Shown in pieces: positions 51,737 through 62,600 of a DNA stretch of 64,000 nucleotides. A program made the position numbers and the translations under genes. This DNA is from Flavobacteriales bacterium. GTDB taxonomy: Bacteria > Bacteroidota > Bacteroidia > Flavobacteriales_G > Salibacteraceae. Under the pieces are notes generated by a model. The model saw nothing but the letters and a program-made list of their open reading frames with translations. It searched no databases and was not told where the DNA came from. Numbering within the stretch: position 1 is the stretch's first letter; each line of letters starts with the position of its first letter. The DNA lies in assembly GCA_020435995.1 (NCBI GenBank), contig JAGQYO010000005.1, positions 41,472 to 105,471 on the forward strand, in the 5' to 3' direction.

Positions 51737-53044
51737 CTACACGCCAGCCAAAGCAACTTCCTTTGAATTATGCTCGAAAGGAATAACATCTAACTCCTTT
51801 TTGAGCGAATCTTTTACGGCTTCGAACTGCGGTAAATATTTCCTATCAACTGGCAGTGATGGTGGCAGCTTTTCTGTTCTGTGATTAACTTGTTTGCCAT
51901 TCTTCCAAAATCGGAAGCAAACATGTGGGCCTGTGGCCAAGCCCGTACTCCCCACATAGCCAATTACATCACCTTGTTTTACATACTTGCCCGGTTTGGC
52001 CGATTTCGAAAATTTACTCATGTGCAAATACTGAGTGGTGTAGGTTCCATTGTGTTTAACCTTTACATAATTACCATTAAACTTGGAATATTTGGCTTCA
52101 ATAACCACCCCATCTCCTACAGATAATATGGGTGTTCCCGTAGGTGCGGCATAGTCTGTACCCAAGTGGGCCTTCATTCGTTTTTGAACAGGGTGATACC
52201 TCTTCATGGTGTAGCCGCTAGAGATTCTTCCAAATTTTAATGGCGACTTCAAAAATGCCTTACGAAGGCTTTTTGCGTTTTCATCAAAATAATTACTTCC
52301 CTGCCCCTGGTCGAATGGAAAGGCATAAAATTCCTCGTTTCTATGAATAAACAAGGCCGCTTGAATATCACCTACTCCCACTCTGGTGTCCTCCACATAC
52401 CTATCCACAAATATTACCTTGAACTTGTCGCCCTTTTGAATGCGGTAAAAATCAATTGACCAAGCATAAATTTCGCTCAATTTCATTGCAACAGCAGGGC
52501 TTACATCAATGTCCATTAATGTTTCATATAACGACGAATTTATTTCGCCTGCCACTTCTCGCCTCACTTCAGTTACTTCCTTCTCACCTCGGTACACCTT
52601 CATTTCGTTTCGCAGGTCGCAAACAATAAAGTCAGTGGCATTCGGCTCATAAATAAAAAACTGTGCTTTTTCAGTGGAGTCATTTTTACACAAAACCGTA
52701 TAGTTTCTTCCGCTTCTGATTTGGGTTACATCGAATACATCTTTGGCTTGTTTTACAAGAGCATCGATTTCAGAGTATGGAATGTGATGCCTAAGGAGAA
52801 TATGTGAGAGTAATTCATTCTTCTTCACCGAACTTTGAAACACCAAAAAAGAATCTGAAACAATCCCGTAGTGTATACTCGTCTTCGTTTGTAAAGTATC
52901 GACTGGAATACCTACATCAGCTATTAGTTCTTCATCCCCACATGACGCAAATAGAAGGGCAAAAATGCCCAAGACCAACAAGGCTGGCTTAACTCTAAAA
53001 AATAAAAGATTTGTGCTTGTATTCACCAAAGCCAAATATGCCAT
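51737..53044 (-). CDS. M23-family peptidase-like lipoprotein
   Basis: A 435-aa lipoprotein. The start is ATG 53044 (earlier frames overlap the divergent gene). The signal ends in lipobox LFASC (Cys35). An N-terminal region with opacity-like helices precedes a LytM/M23 domain: HLGTD (H293, D297), LHM (H341) and GPHVCFRF (H374, C376). In the usual HxH motif the second His binds zinc; here it is Cys, so metal binding may be altered or Cys-based. Cell-wall endopeptidase or scaffold activity is possible. A related HVC variant appears in other Bacteroidota, from memory. Confidence 0.87.
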   Translation of the reverse strand: MAYLALVNTSTNLLFFRVKPALLVLGIFALLFASCGDEELIADVGIPVDTLQTKTSIHYGIVSDSFLVFQSSVKKNELLSHILLRHHIPYSEIDALVKQAKDVFDVTQIRSGRNYTVLCKNDSTEKAQFFIYEPNATDFIVCDLRNEMKVYRGEKEVTEVRREVAGEINSSLYETLMDIDVSPAVAMKLSEIYAWSIDFYRIQKGDKFKVIFVDRYVEDTRVGVGDIQAALFIHRNEEFYAFPFDQGQGSNYFDENAKSLRKAFLKSPLKFGRISSGYTMKRYHPVQKRMKAHLGTDYAAPTGTPILSVGDGVVIEAKYSKFNGNYVKVKHNGTYTTQYLHMSKFSKSAKPGKYVKQGDVIGYVGSTGLATGPHVCFRFWKNGKQVNHRTEKLPPSLPVDRKYLPQFEAVKDSLKKELDVIPFEHNSKEVALAGV

Positions 53045-53139
53045 TTTTGATTCCCAGCCTAGGAATTTAACTTTATTCTTGTAAACAGTTTTTTGTTGAT
53101 TTACGGAAGGTTGTACGAAGATCTCATGATTCATAAGTT

Positions 53140-53796
53140 TTGAAAAAAAAATCACACTCATTTTACTTGACGTTGGCTCTTTTTAGTCGAACAATTTTCC
53201 TATTGGTTTTATTGTGTTTAACCGTTCAACTCCCTGCTCAAAATCTCAAATATGAAATTAGAGCCATAGGTTTAAACCTAGGAAACGCTTATGCAGGGCG
53301 AAAAATTGTAGGTTCGGAAGTTCACTACACGATGGATAGCCAAGTGAATGTAAAATTATGGTTTACAGATTATATCATCCAGTACAACTCCGAAGCTATT
53401 TACGAAAAAGACATTCTTAAATCTTGCCACGTATTGGCCAAGGTGAACGACAAAATAAAGGAAGAAATCTTCATTAAAAAGGTAGCGACAGGCTATTCCG
53501 TGACGAGAACTGAAGACGATAAAACAGATCATTGGATTTTAAATGACCGTGAAATTAATTTTAGCACATCGAAATTGTTCTGGCACAAGCCCGAAAATGG
53601 CAATAAATCCCTAGCAGAAAACTATGGAATCATTTGCTCTACCTCACATACGAAGAATCCAGCCGAACGAATTGTTTACGACGAAAAAACAAAATCCAAA
53701 ACAGTATATACCTACCAAGGAGTTCGACCCATAAAAAGGATGGTGGAGTACCCAGTTGTTAATTTTTATATGACCCTAATTGAGGAGTTGCCTTAG
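53140..53796 (+). CDS. Secreted protein of unknown function (DUF6134-like)
   Basis: A 218-aa exported protein. The first 34 residues contain a signal peptide (LLVLLCLTVQLPAQ). The remainder is beta-rich (YEIRAIGLNLGNAYAGRK, then EVHYTMDSQVNVKLWFTDY) and resembles the DUF6134 type by general pattern, which I cannot confirm. Start TTG 53140. The 3' end overlaps the convergent MFS gene by 4 bp. Confidence 0.6.
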   Translation: MKKKSHSFYLTLALFSRTIFLLVLLCLTVQLPAQNLKYEIRAIGLNLGNAYAGRKIVGSEVHYTMDSQVNVKLWFTDYIIQYNSEAIYEKDILKSCHVLAKVNDKIKEEIFIKKVATGYSVTRTEDDKTDHWILNDREINFSTSKLFWHKPENGNKSLAENYGIICSTSHTKNPAERIVYDEKTKSKTVYTYQGVRPIKRMVEYPVVNFYMTLIEELP

Positions 53797-54875
53797 TTCA
53801 GCAATAATTCGAAAATACTGTCGGGCAATTCTAATCCTGCCAAAAACAACCCTGCACCTAACATTTTATATCTGTTGGGTACGTGATTGATGGCTAAAGG
53901 AAAAGCCATAATAGACATCACCGCTAGAACTGGTGTAAAAAGCAGGCAAATAACAAAAAACGAACTTCCTTTAACAATAAAGCTAGCAATGATGAGAATT
54001 ACTCCAAATATGAGAGCATTATCAAAAAGCTTGGGATTCTCCAAATAACTCAAGTGAGTTGAAAGCCCATAAGCGAAAATGGCGGTTAAAATCATAATTC
54101 CGCTAACGAGAATCTCGCCAGTATAATCACCAAAATGGAGGATATTCTGATGTGATTCGAAAAGTGCTGGGAATACATTAATTAAAAACCCGAAAACCAA
54201 GCCCAAACCAAGCCCAACTAACAATGGTTTGGAAAACTTAGGCTCTTTGTTGTCATCTTCTTCAACCAATTCGGGTTTGTATTTTTTCATATTTAAATGA
54301 AACCACAATCCCGACCCACCGATAAGCACTGCTCCCGTAACAAAGGTTAGGCTCGCCCCTAGAAAATCTACCAAGGCAATAATGGCAGGCTCGAGGCCAT
54401 AAACCATATCACTTACCAAAATATAAATGCCCATAACGGCTGTGAACTTATCTAATGGAACCAATCGCTCCAAGGAGGCAAGTGCTGGTGCGTAAAACAA
54501 ATTCATAGCAATGAGCCAAATCAGAATCATTATGGGAAGTATATTGGAGTAAGGAAGCAAGGGTTCGGGAGTAATCATTGAGGCCACAATCATAAACACG
54601 AGTGCGGTAATCCCTACCCCAGCCGTGACCATTGGAATAGTGTTTTTTCCCTTTTCTTTCATTCGGTCGGCTGCCCAGCCAGAAAGCGGAGGCACGATAA
54701 GCAATACCACCAGTTTGGCCCAGCCAAGAAATTGCTCTAATTCAGTAAATTGAAACCTTTTGAGTAAAACAGGTTGGTAATTATGATAGGCTATCCAAGA
54801 AATAATAATGGCCGCGTTCAATGAAATTAAACTCCATATCAGCGGCCATTTTGTGTCATTTGTATTTACAGTCAT
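53793..54875 (-). CDS. MFS-type permease
   Basis: A 360-aa integral membrane protein with about ten to twelve helices and a cytoplasmic loop with an acidic stretch (VEEDDNKEPKFSK). LLIVPPLSGWAADRMKEKGKNTIPM resembles the MFS loop 2-3 signature G-x-x-x-D-R. Shorter than usual for MFS (about 400 aa). Substrate unknown. It is transcribed away from the DUF3108 gene's start region, with a short gap. Confidence 0.75.
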   Translation of the reverse strand: MTVNTNDTKWPLIWSLISLNAAIIISWIAYHNYQPVLLKRFQFTELEQFLGWAKLVVLLIVPPLSGWAADRMKEKGKNTIPMVTAGVGITALVFMIVASMITPEPLLPYSNILPIMILIWLIAMNLFYAPALASLERLVPLDKFTAVMGIYILVSDMVYGLEPAIIALVDFLGASLTFVTGAVLIGGSGLWFHLNMKKYKPELVEEDDNKEPKFSKPLLVGLGLGLVFGFLINVFPALFESHQNILHFGDYTGEILVSGIMILTAIFAYGLSTHLSYLENPKLFDNALIFGVILIIASFIVKGSSFFVICLLFTPVLAVMSIMAFPLAINHVPNRYKMLGAGLFLAGLELPDSIFELLLN

Positions 54876-54913
54876 TCTATTTAGTTTGACCGTAAAAGTA
54901 CCTTTTTGATACC

Positions 54914-55759
54914 TTACAGCCAGTCGAAAAACCCACCTTTATTTTCCCTCACTTTGGCGATAGGTGCTACAAGGTTCTTATACCCAGTAAGTTCCATTTT
55001 TACACTACCTACAATTATATTGGCTTTAGCCAGTACAGGAACCTTGTTGACATCGGCAGTTACCCAAATCTCAAGATCTTCTTCGGCCTGAAACACCCTT
55101 CCTTCTTGAACCACCGGTACGAATTTATAACACTTAAAAGTTCCTAGGTCAATACTCACCTCTTCTATTCCCATAAACTTGACATAAAATGGCCACATTT
55201 CGTAATCCATAAAGCTGTTTATTCTGTAGATATCTCCTTTTTTAGCGTTTCTAAAATCTAAGGTTCTCAGGTAGTAGAAACTACTCAACATATCTTGAAC
55301 ATCCTCAGGAGTATTTATACTTCCTTTTTCGCCAGTGTTCACCAAATTTTTCTCTGGTACAAAATGGTAATCTCTATTGATGATGTACCCTCCTTCGTTT
55401 ACACGTCGCACAAATTTTCTTGGTGCTAGGGTTTTTTCATCTATATAAGTTTCGTAAACATCACGAACTTTATAAAACCATTCAAAAACACTTAAAGTCT
55501 TACCTTCTCCCACCATGTGGTAAACTGGGTTTCCATCAATGTTAGTATCCTGTTCTTTAATACTCACAGTGGCCTCTCCAGCACTTAGCAGACCGTAGTG
55601 CATAAAGTAAGAAATCTGCTCACCTTTTTTAAATGGTACAGTAGGGTGTTTTACCTGGTGAGAAAAATTAGTGGGCTTATCCATCAAATCCATTGGTTTG
55701 TCAAAACCAACTACCAAACTAAACCCGAGTACCAGTCCTAATGATTTTAAAGCTTTCAT
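54914..55759 (-). CDS. DUF3108 exported protein
   Basis: A 281-aa protein with a signal peptide (residues 1-20). It matches the DUF3108 layout: FKKGEQISYFMHYGLLSAGEATVSIKE, then VFEWFYKVRDVYETYIDEKTL, RRVNEGGYI and DVQDMLSSFYYLRTLDF. The family is periplasmic with unknown function. No adjacent partner gene with a known link. A near-consensus -7 element (TTAGTTTG, one mismatch) lies at 55805-55812. Confidence 0.85.
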   Translation of the reverse strand: MKALKSLGLVLGFSLVVGFDKPMDLMDKPTNFSHQVKHPTVPFKKGEQISYFMHYGLLSAGEATVSIKEQDTNIDGNPVYHMVGEGKTLSVFEWFYKVRDVYETYIDEKTLAPRKFVRRVNEGGYIINRDYHFVPEKNLVNTGEKGSINTPEDVQDMLSSFYYLRTLDFRNAKKGDIYRINSFMDYEMWPFYVKFMGIEEVSIDLGTFKCYKFVPVVQEGRVFQAEEDLEIWVTADVNKVPVLAKANIIVGSVKMELTGYKNLVAPIAKVRENKGGFFDWL

Positions 55760-56052
55760 AACATATAATTTTGAATGTTGATGGCGTGAATCCTAAAAAC
55801 GTGCCAAACTAATTATTTACAGATAATGAATATTTAAGTCATTGAATATCCGAATCTTTTATGGTTCAATATAATTTTATTATACTTGTGTATATGGTTA
55901 AAAATAAATTGCTATACCTATTCCACACTTTCTGTCCCCCAACTGTAAATCATCGAGCGGTTAAATTTATGCATAAAGAAAGTGATTTCTGAGACACCAC
56001 TTCTCTCTCTCCAATTACTCTAATTTTCTTAAACTCTTAATTCTATTTTACG
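55760..56052. other. Intergenic gap between divergent genes, no gene seen
   Basis: About 290 bp with low GC, no open frame of note and no RNA-like structure. It contains only the near-match -7 element for the DUF3108 gene at 55805-55812. Confidence 0.7.
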
Positions 56053-56775
56053 ATGAAATATATTATTACCATCATCTTGCTTGCTTCCTCATTTTTCACA
56101 AATGCTCAGGTTGTAGATCCCAATTACCAAAATTTATTCGACCTGTTTATAATGGATGATTATCAAGAATGTTATGATAAGGCTGTGAGGATGATTGAAA
56201 AAGATAAACACAACCATAAACCCGAACCTTACATATTTTGTGCAAAATCAACAATGAAACTTGCCCAGCATGTCGATGATTTTGATGAAAAAATTAAGCT
56301 CGTAAAATCTAGTTTGAAATATGGTGCGAAGTATGTCAAATACAAAAATAAACTCGAAAACCGCACGGACTTTGACGCCTTGTACCAAGAAGACATAGTA
56401 GACTTAAAAAACACTGGACTTGAAATGGCCGTTTTTTACATTCGTGAATCAAACCTGAGCAAGTCACTTTACTATACTAAAAAAACCTGTAAACTAATGG
56501 AAGACAAACCCTCGATTCAAGTACTCAAGGGCTTAGCTTACCTATTAAATCGAAATCACAGAGAAGGCATTAACATATTAAATGAAGGAATCGCCGGACT
56601 CAATTCCGAAAAAATAGAAAACGAAATGGAAAGTGAGTTAGTAGTTAAATACTTGAAGGCCTATGAAAAAGTTGCGAGGTCAATGAAAAAGCATGACAAG
56701 TTTCTCGTTATTCAGAAAGATCTGAAAGTAGTAGTTTACGAGGATCAATTTAACGACTTGATGGGCATTAAATAA
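56053..56775 (+). CDS. Secreted helical (TPR-like) protein
   Basis: A 240-aa exported protein with a signal peptide (MKYIITIILLASSFFTNAQ). The mature part is almost entirely helical, with repeated 34-residue-like units (FDLFIMDDYQECYDKAVRMIEKD, IRESNLSKSLYYTKKTCKLM, VLKGLAYLLNRNHREGINILNEG), consistent with TPR repeats. No enzyme motif. Converges with alr. Confidence 0.7.
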   Translation: MKYIITIILLASSFFTNAQVVDPNYQNLFDLFIMDDYQECYDKAVRMIEKDKHNHKPEPYIFCAKSTMKLAQHVDDFDEKIKLVKSSLKYGAKYVKYKNKLENRTDFDALYQEDIVDLKNTGLEMAVFYIRESNLSKSLYYTKKTCKLMEDKPSIQVLKGLAYLLNRNHREGINILNEGIAGLNSEKIENEMESELVVKYLKAYEKVARSMKKHDKFLVIQKDLKVVVYEDQFNDLMGIK

Positions 56776-56778
56776 AAA

Positions 56779-57894
56779 TCAAATTTTATAAACTCGCTTT
56801 ACGCGCTTTGATATGTTGGTTAACACCTCATAATGAATCGTTCCCATTTTTTTTGCCATTTCAAAAATCTCTTCTTGGCAATCAAAAATGACAAGGTCGT
56901 CACCTACTTTAACATCATGACCCGTAGCATCAACCATACATAAATCCATACAGATACTCCCCACCGTGGGTACCTTATGGCCCTTCCATTTCATGTGCCA
57001 ATTGCCATTGCTAAGTAGCCGATTAAATCCATCACCATAGCCCACAAATGCCGTTGCAATGAGGGAGTCTCTTTCGGCAAACCAAGCACGGTTGTATCCC
57101 ACTGATTCACCTTTTTTTACTATCTTCAGTTGTGCAACCCGGGTTCGCCAGGTATAAACATTTTTGAGTTGAGCATGGTCTGATGAAATTCCGTAATTCC
57201 CAATTCCTAACCTGACCATCTCAAATTCGCCTTCAGGGAACCGTTCGATTCCGCCCGAATTTAAAATGTGACGATCAACGGGATATCCTAAAGTGAGGAT
57301 TAGTTTTTCAGAAATTTCCTTAAACAAACTGATTTGGTCGCGTGTGTAGTCGTCAAATTTGGGGTTGTCGCTTGCCACAAGATGTGAAAGAATCGAACGT
57401 ACTTTTAATGGCTCTGAATCCAACAATTCTTTGGTCAGTTGGGGTATTTGGTCTATATAAAAACCTAGCCGATGCATGCCCGAATCCACTTTTATATGAA
57501 TTGGATAAGGTTTGTGAAAGGAGCGAAAACTATTCAGGGCATCTAGGAACAACCTTAGCGATTCAAAATCGTAAATGACTGGCTCTAATCCATATTCGAT
57601 GAGTTTTTCAAATCCATCTGGCTCCGGATTTATGATGATGATCTTTTGTTGGATCCCAGCGTCTTTTAATTCAACTCCCTCGTCTACGCAGGCCACACCG
57701 AGGTAGGCAACTTTTTCGTTCTCTAAAACTTTAGCGATATTTTTTATTCCAGCCCCATAAGCAAAAGCCTTTATGATGACCACAAATTTTGTTGAATCCT
57801 TTACCTGATTCCGAAAATAATTGAAATTGAAACGATAGGCATCCACGTCAATTTCCAGGATGGTTTGCCTGGTTTTAGCGGGAATAAACTTCAT
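56779..57894 (-). CDS. alr: Alanine racemase
   Basis: A 371-aa PLP enzyme that makes D-alanine for peptidoglycan. The PLP lysine K42 is in IKAFAYGAG (usual KANAYG), and the C-terminal domain has the tyrosine segment [28 protein letters not shown] and [14 protein letters not shown]. Its ATG overlaps the tdk stop by 4 bp (ATGA), coupling the two genes. Length is normal. Confidence 0.96.
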   Translation of the reverse strand: MKFIPAKTRQTILEIDVDAYRFNFNYFRNQVKDSTKFVVIIKAFAYGAGIKNIAKVLENEKVAYLGVACVDEGVELKDAGIQQKIIIINPEPDGFEKLIEYGLEPVIYDFESLRLFLDALNSFRSFHKPYPIHIKVDSGMHRLGFYIDQIPQLTKELLDSEPLKVRSILSHLVASDNPKFDDYTRDQISLFKEISEKLILTLGYPVDRHILNSGGIERFPEGEFEMVRLGIGNYGISSDHAQLKNVYTWRTRVAQLKIVKKGESVGYNRAWFAERDSLIATAFVGYGDGFNRLLSNGNWHMKWKGHKVPTVGSICMDLCMVDATGHDVKVGDDLVIFDCQEEIFEMAKKMGTIHYEVLTNISKRVKRVYKI

Positions 57895-58493
57895 TTTCCC
57901 CCTCCTTTTTGTCTTAGCTTTTCCATAGCCTCAAAGTAAGCTTCTCTTGATAATGGTTCATAATGATCCAAAGCTCCCAGTTCAACCAATTTGTCGTTGG
58001 CTGAAGTTCGGTGTGAATAGTTGGCCAGTTTACCTGTGCGTACACATATAGCGTGAACTTTGGTAACATATTCGGCAATTGCCATTAAATGCGGCATTGG
58101 GCCAAAAGGTCGTCCTTGAAAATCCATATCGAGACCGGCAACAATAACCCTCACGCCACTGTTGGCCAATTGATTACAAACATGGGGCAAATTGTCATCA
58201 AAAAACTGAGCTTCATCGATTCCCACCACCTCAACGTCATCGGCCAGTATCAAAATATTATTAGAAGAAGGAACGGGAGTACTTCGAATAGAATTTGCAT
58301 CATGAGAAACCACCTCAACCTCATCGTATCTTGTGTCGACAGCTGGCTTAAAAATCTCTACTTTTTGTTTGGCAAATTGCGCTCGTTTGAGCCTGCGGAT
58401 AAGTTCTTCGGTTTTTCCAGAAAACATCGATCCACAAATGACCTCTATCCAGCCAACTTTTTGCTCCTTGGTTATTTTATTTTCTAAAAACAT
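57891..58493 (-). CDS. tdk: Thymidine kinase
   Basis: A 200-aa type II thymidine kinase for dTMP salvage. The P-loop is GSMFSGKT (21-28) and the Walker B region [12 protein letters not shown]; the lasso region is [16 protein letters not shown]. The start is ATG 58493, giving an N terminus like other members. Most of the four zinc cysteines of the E. coli-type enzyme are missing: only one Cys is seen in the lasso segment, so the zinc site is probably lost, as I recall for related Bacteroidota. Coupled to alr. Confidence 0.94.
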   Translation of the reverse strand: MFLENKITKEQKVGWIEVICGSMFSGKTEELIRRLKRAQFAKQKVEIFKPAVDTRYDEVEVVSHDANSIRSTPVPSSNNILILADDVEVVGIDEAQFFDDNLPHVCNQLANSGVRVIVAGLDMDFQGRPFGPMPHLMAIAEYVTKVHAICVRTGKLANYSHRTSANDKLVELGALDHYEPLSREAYFEAMEKLRQKGGGK

Positions 58494-58510
58494 GCATATT
58501 CTAAGCTGCG

Positions 58511-58518
58511 CAAATCTA
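58511..58518 (-). promoter_or_regulatory. -7 promoter element of tdk-alr
   Basis: TAGATTTG on the minus strand, a perfect TAnnTTTG, is 18 bp before the tdk ATG at 58493. Confidence 0.55.
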
Positions 58519-58586
58519 ACCAAATTGGGTGTTGACTATTGTGTGATGCAAGCACAATAAATCCAGTATTTTCTCATTAATTGCAA

Positions 58587-58594
58587 TATTTTTG
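58587..58594 (+). promoter_or_regulatory. -7 promoter element of the acidic protein gene
   Basis: TATTTTTG, a perfect TAnnTTTG, is 22 bp before the ATG at 58616. It overlaps the upstream TTG (58592) that opens the longest frame, which is therefore unlikely to be the start. Confidence 0.6.
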
Positions 58595-58615
58595 CTCAAA
58601 ACAACAGAGAAGCGA

Positions 58616-59374
58616 ATGAATGAGGAACTAAAAGTTTTGGCCAAAAAAATAGATAAACTTCGTCGTACTTTATCTGGCTTACCAAACCTTGAAGAACGGC
58701 ATGAAATTCATGAAATAGAAGAGTACCAACATTTGAATTTGGAACTTGAAGAGGCACTTATCGTATTCAAATATTTGGTAGAAAACCAAAGCAAGATTCG
58801 GGTTTTGCGGCCAGCCAACAAGACAGCCGAACCAAAAAAAGAAGCTCCAACTCAACATGAGGCAAGCCAAGAGATACCCACAGCTCATGATATTTTTATG
58901 AACGTAGATGAAGCGATTTCAAAGCTAGACTCGGCTATTGTTCAATCCGAGGAAGAATTGATAGAAGCTGGCGTACCGGGAATTGAAGAGTTGAAGGATA
59001 AAGCCCCTCTTTACGCAGAGAAAGAAGGTGAGGACAGTGAAGCAGTAGAGGAAACTGAAGAAGCTAATAGCGAAGTTCCAGAAATCAACGAAATTTCAAA
59101 CTCAAAATCTACAGTTGGAGAGCGCCTTTCGAAAATGCCTATTAGCGACCTTAAAGGTGCCTTTGGATTGAATGAAAGGTTTTTTTATGCCAATGAGCTA
59201 TTTGGTGGAAATGGGGAAGAATTTATCCGTGCTATCAATGAGCTCAATCATTTGAGTTCGTTTTCAGATGCTCAAAGGCTGATAGAAGCCAAATATGTTG
59301 GGCCTAACAATTGGGACCTCGAAAAAGAGGAGGTAATGACTTTTCTTGAAATTGTAGAAAGACGTTATTTGTAA
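58616..59374 (+). CDS. Acidic helical protein of unknown function
   Basis: A 252-aa cytoplasmic-looking protein. An N-terminal helix (MNEELKVLAKKIDKLRRTLSGLP) with coiled-coil character is followed by an acidic linker of about 100 residues rich in Glu and Ala, and then a compact C-terminal domain (RLSKMPISDLKGAFGLNERFFYANELFGGNGEEF onward). The C-terminal domain recurs in Bacteroidota hypothetical proteins but I cannot assign a function. Start at ATG 58616 after a perfect -7 motif. Confidence 0.7.
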   Translation: MNEELKVLAKKIDKLRRTLSGLPNLEERHEIHEIEEYQHLNLELEEALIVFKYLVENQSKIRVLRPANKTAEPKKEAPTQHEASQEIPTAHDIFMNVDEAISKLDSAIVQSEEELIEAGVPGIEELKDKAPLYAEKEGEDSEAVEETEEANSEVPEINEISNSKSTVGERLSKMPISDLKGAFGLNERFFYANELFGGNGEEFIRAINELNHLSSFSDAQRLIEAKYVGPNNWDLEKEEVMTFLEIVERRYL

Positions 59375-59397
59375 GTAATAACGTGGCTTCTCATTGA

Positions 59398-59562
59398 TAT
59401 AACGCCACCTCCATAGATCCTGCATTTATAAAAAGTGAAATAGCGAAGTCTATTCCTTCTTACATGGTACCTGCTGATATTAAACTTATCGATTCAATTC
59501 CATAAAACCAAAATGGCAAGGCTGATAAAGAAAAATTGATGAAATTGTATTTGGGGAAGTAA
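59398..59562 (+). pseudogene. Remnant of an acyl-adenylating (AMP-binding) enzyme C terminus
   Basis: Translated in one frame, the stretch reads IDPAFIKSEIAKSIPSYMVP..LIDSIP, then an in-frame TAA, then NQNGKADKEKLMKLY and a stop. This is the C-terminal subdomain of AMP-forming acyl-CoA/NRPS adenylation-type enzymes: the PSYMVP strand and the NGKxDxxxL core, whose Lys is the catalytic residue of the family. Only about 55 codons remain, no start codon exists and a stop cuts the frame, so it is a decayed gene end. The 300 bp around it have no other gene. Confidence 0.75.
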
Positions 59563-59695
59563 AGATGGCCTAGAATATAGTTGCCTCCTAAATTCAAAAC
59601 AAAAGTTAATGAGCTAATCCGTACCTGTTTCAAACTTCCCGTTGTTAAGTTTAAAAAAACGACTCACCTTAGTTTTCGAATTAAAACTTCTCCCT

Positions 59696-62600
59696 ATGAA
59701 AACAACGTTACTTTCCCTTCTAATAGCCCTTATCATGATTCCTACAACCTATGCCGGTCACGTAGTGGGTGGGCATCTTCAATACAAAAACGTGAGCGCC
59801 AATACGTTTTATATAGAAGGCCACGTGTACAGAGATTGTAATGGCGCTGCTTTTTCAAGCTCCATTATAACTGTAACAGCCACTTGCACTTCAACCTTGA
59901 TGACATCCATTCTGACTATTCCGCATATTCCTCATATCTACGCACCCCAAACATTCGGGGGACCATACTCAGGTATTACGAGCGGTTCTGTAATCGGGCA
60001 AGAAATAAGTGATTTGTGTGATAACCTGCTCAACCCAAGTTCATCAATCACAAGCGCGTGCCGCACAGGAAGTGCATCTAGTTATATCTCTTTTAAATAT
60101 AGCGGAACCTTTACGCTAGCACCTTGCAACAGCTGGAAATTGGTTTACCCCATAATTCCGTGTAGAAATATAGGTACTTCTAATATGAGCTCATCTACTT
60201 GCCCAGTGCAACAAGATGTTTTGTTTAACTCGCAAACCTATCCCACTAATTCAGGTGTATCCTTTTATGAAAAGTCGAGGCCTATCATAAATGCAAGCAT
60301 TGGCCATAACTATGAATATGCCATTGGAGCCTTTGACCCAGATGGAGATAGTTTGACTTACACTTTTGCTTGCCCCAAACAGGCTTCAGGTGCATGTATG
60401 TCATACACTACTGGATATTCAGCGAATCAACCCATTCCAGGGATAAAGCTCGATTCTCTTAATGGAATTCTCAAATTTAGAACAACTGTTTCTGCAGGTC
60501 TTTTGGTGGGTATTTATGTAAATGAGTACGACAGATGCTCGAAGGTACTCAAGGGAAAAACATATAGAGAAATTACTGTAATTTCCAAACCATCCTCTAA
60601 TCAGAATCTCCCCGAACGGCTCAGTGCCATAGAAAATTTAGCGGGAAAACGAGTTGCGAGGTTAGACGCTAATTCCATTTCGGTGTCTGAAAGATCCAGT
60701 TTTTCTTTTACTGAAACTTTTATAGAACGAGATACTTCGGATACCCTGGTTTTGTATTCGAATGTAACCTCAATTTTTCCAAATGCTACGCTATCTGAAA
60801 CTCGGATCCCTGGTCCGACTGGAGACACGGTGATCGCAAATATTGCCATTCCAAAATCAGGCCTAGCACCTGGAGACTACCCATTTGTAATAGCCGCTTC
60901 CGACGATAATTGCAATTCCATAGGCAACCTTTGGAGCTCGTATAGAATCCATATTACTCCTTTAAACTATTTAACTGTAGACGGGGAGGAAGCACCAATT
61001 GCTGGAGCAACAGTATGCAATGGAGATACAATAGCACTCGAAAGTCATTATGGCGACCTGAGCACTTGGTACGCCTTATCAGGCGATTCTATACAATTTA
61101 GTGGAGTAAATCAAAACGCGTGGGGAACTACCGCAGCCGGTGATACCAATAAATTAATCCGCTTTTTGCCCACACAAAACACCACCATAGTTTGCCAAAC
61201 TCGCTATCCATATTGCCCTGGGAAATATCAAATATTTTGGGACACTTTGGTGATCAAAATGGCAAAAACATTTCACATTCAAACCAGTAGAGACACCTCC
61301 TTATGTGGAATAGACTCTGCGTTTCAATTGCACTGCATCCCCGATTCAAGCTTTGCCATATCTTATCAATGGACCGGAAATGCTCCTTTTTCAAACGACA
61401 CTTTGGCCAGCCCTACGATGCATTTTTTAAGAAAAAGTTTTCTTCAAGTAAAGGCAACTTCAGCCGATGGTTGCGTGAGAAAGGACTCGGTAAAAATTAA
61501 TTTTCACCAGCTATTGGGGGCCTTAGAAATTGTGGCTTGCAATTCTATTTGTAAAGGTTCACAATCTCCTATATCATTAATTCCCAAAAGGCCAGACCCT
61601 ACCTCATGTTATCCAAAATCAAAGGTTGAAGGTCAAGTTAACTCCTATTTTTCAAGTAAAAACTATGCAAACGCTACACTGATGCATAGCAACGACCTTT
61701 GGCTGAAATACCCCAATGTACTTACCTCATCCGAATTTAGTATGAAAAATCAATTGCTTTATCGCCGCTCCGAATTAGTTGGTATGGGAATTAATAGCCG
61801 AACGATAATAACCAAAATAGGATTTTATATTACTCAAATGAGTGGGCCTCAATCCATTCAATCCTATTCGGTTTCTCTAAAAAACACCTCAGACTCGGTG
61901 TTAACAACATGGAAATCTAACTTATGTCCAGTAGCATTTAAAAGCAACCTACCCCTTCACGTGGGATGGAATGAAATAGAATTAGATACTCAATTTGTTT
62001 ACGATGGAACCTCCAATCTGGTAGTTCAAATTTGTCAAGAGAATTCTGGGCCTTATTCACAAACAGCTATGGCCTACCAAACAACCACTTATAATTCAAT
62101 TTTAGGGGAACTAAGTGCTAATGCTTCGGTTTGTGGCTCTCAAAGTCTTTCACTCATTTCGTCAATCAATCGACCTATCATCAATATTCATGGGTTGGTT
62201 TATGCTCATCCAAGCCAATATAAAGTGAATTGGGTACCTAAAAGTGCTGTTACCAATGACAACTTGTTCAGCACCACCACCAAAAACCTTCAAAAGACCA
62301 CCTTTGTCGCTCATTATTATGATACGATTTCTGGGTGTTCAGATTCGGTTTCTCACACCATTTCAATCGATACTATATCGAAAATAAAAATTAAAAATCC
62401 TGGCATCCCCTGTTTTGGAAGCACCATGACATTGAACGCCGACACCAGTTCTCTTCTGAGTAATGCGGGTTATTCTTGGTACAGTTTAACTCAAAATAAA
62501 AGTATTGGCCTAGGCGGCAAAATCAACTACATGCCATATGCTGTGGGCGATCGAATAGTTTTAACTGCCACAAATCCATGCTGCAAACTCACAGATACCA

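Noticed and set aside
59581..59841. Frame at 59581-59841 overlapping the start of the T9SS gene
   Set aside because: It lies out of frame over the signal-peptide region, and has no similarity to known proteins.
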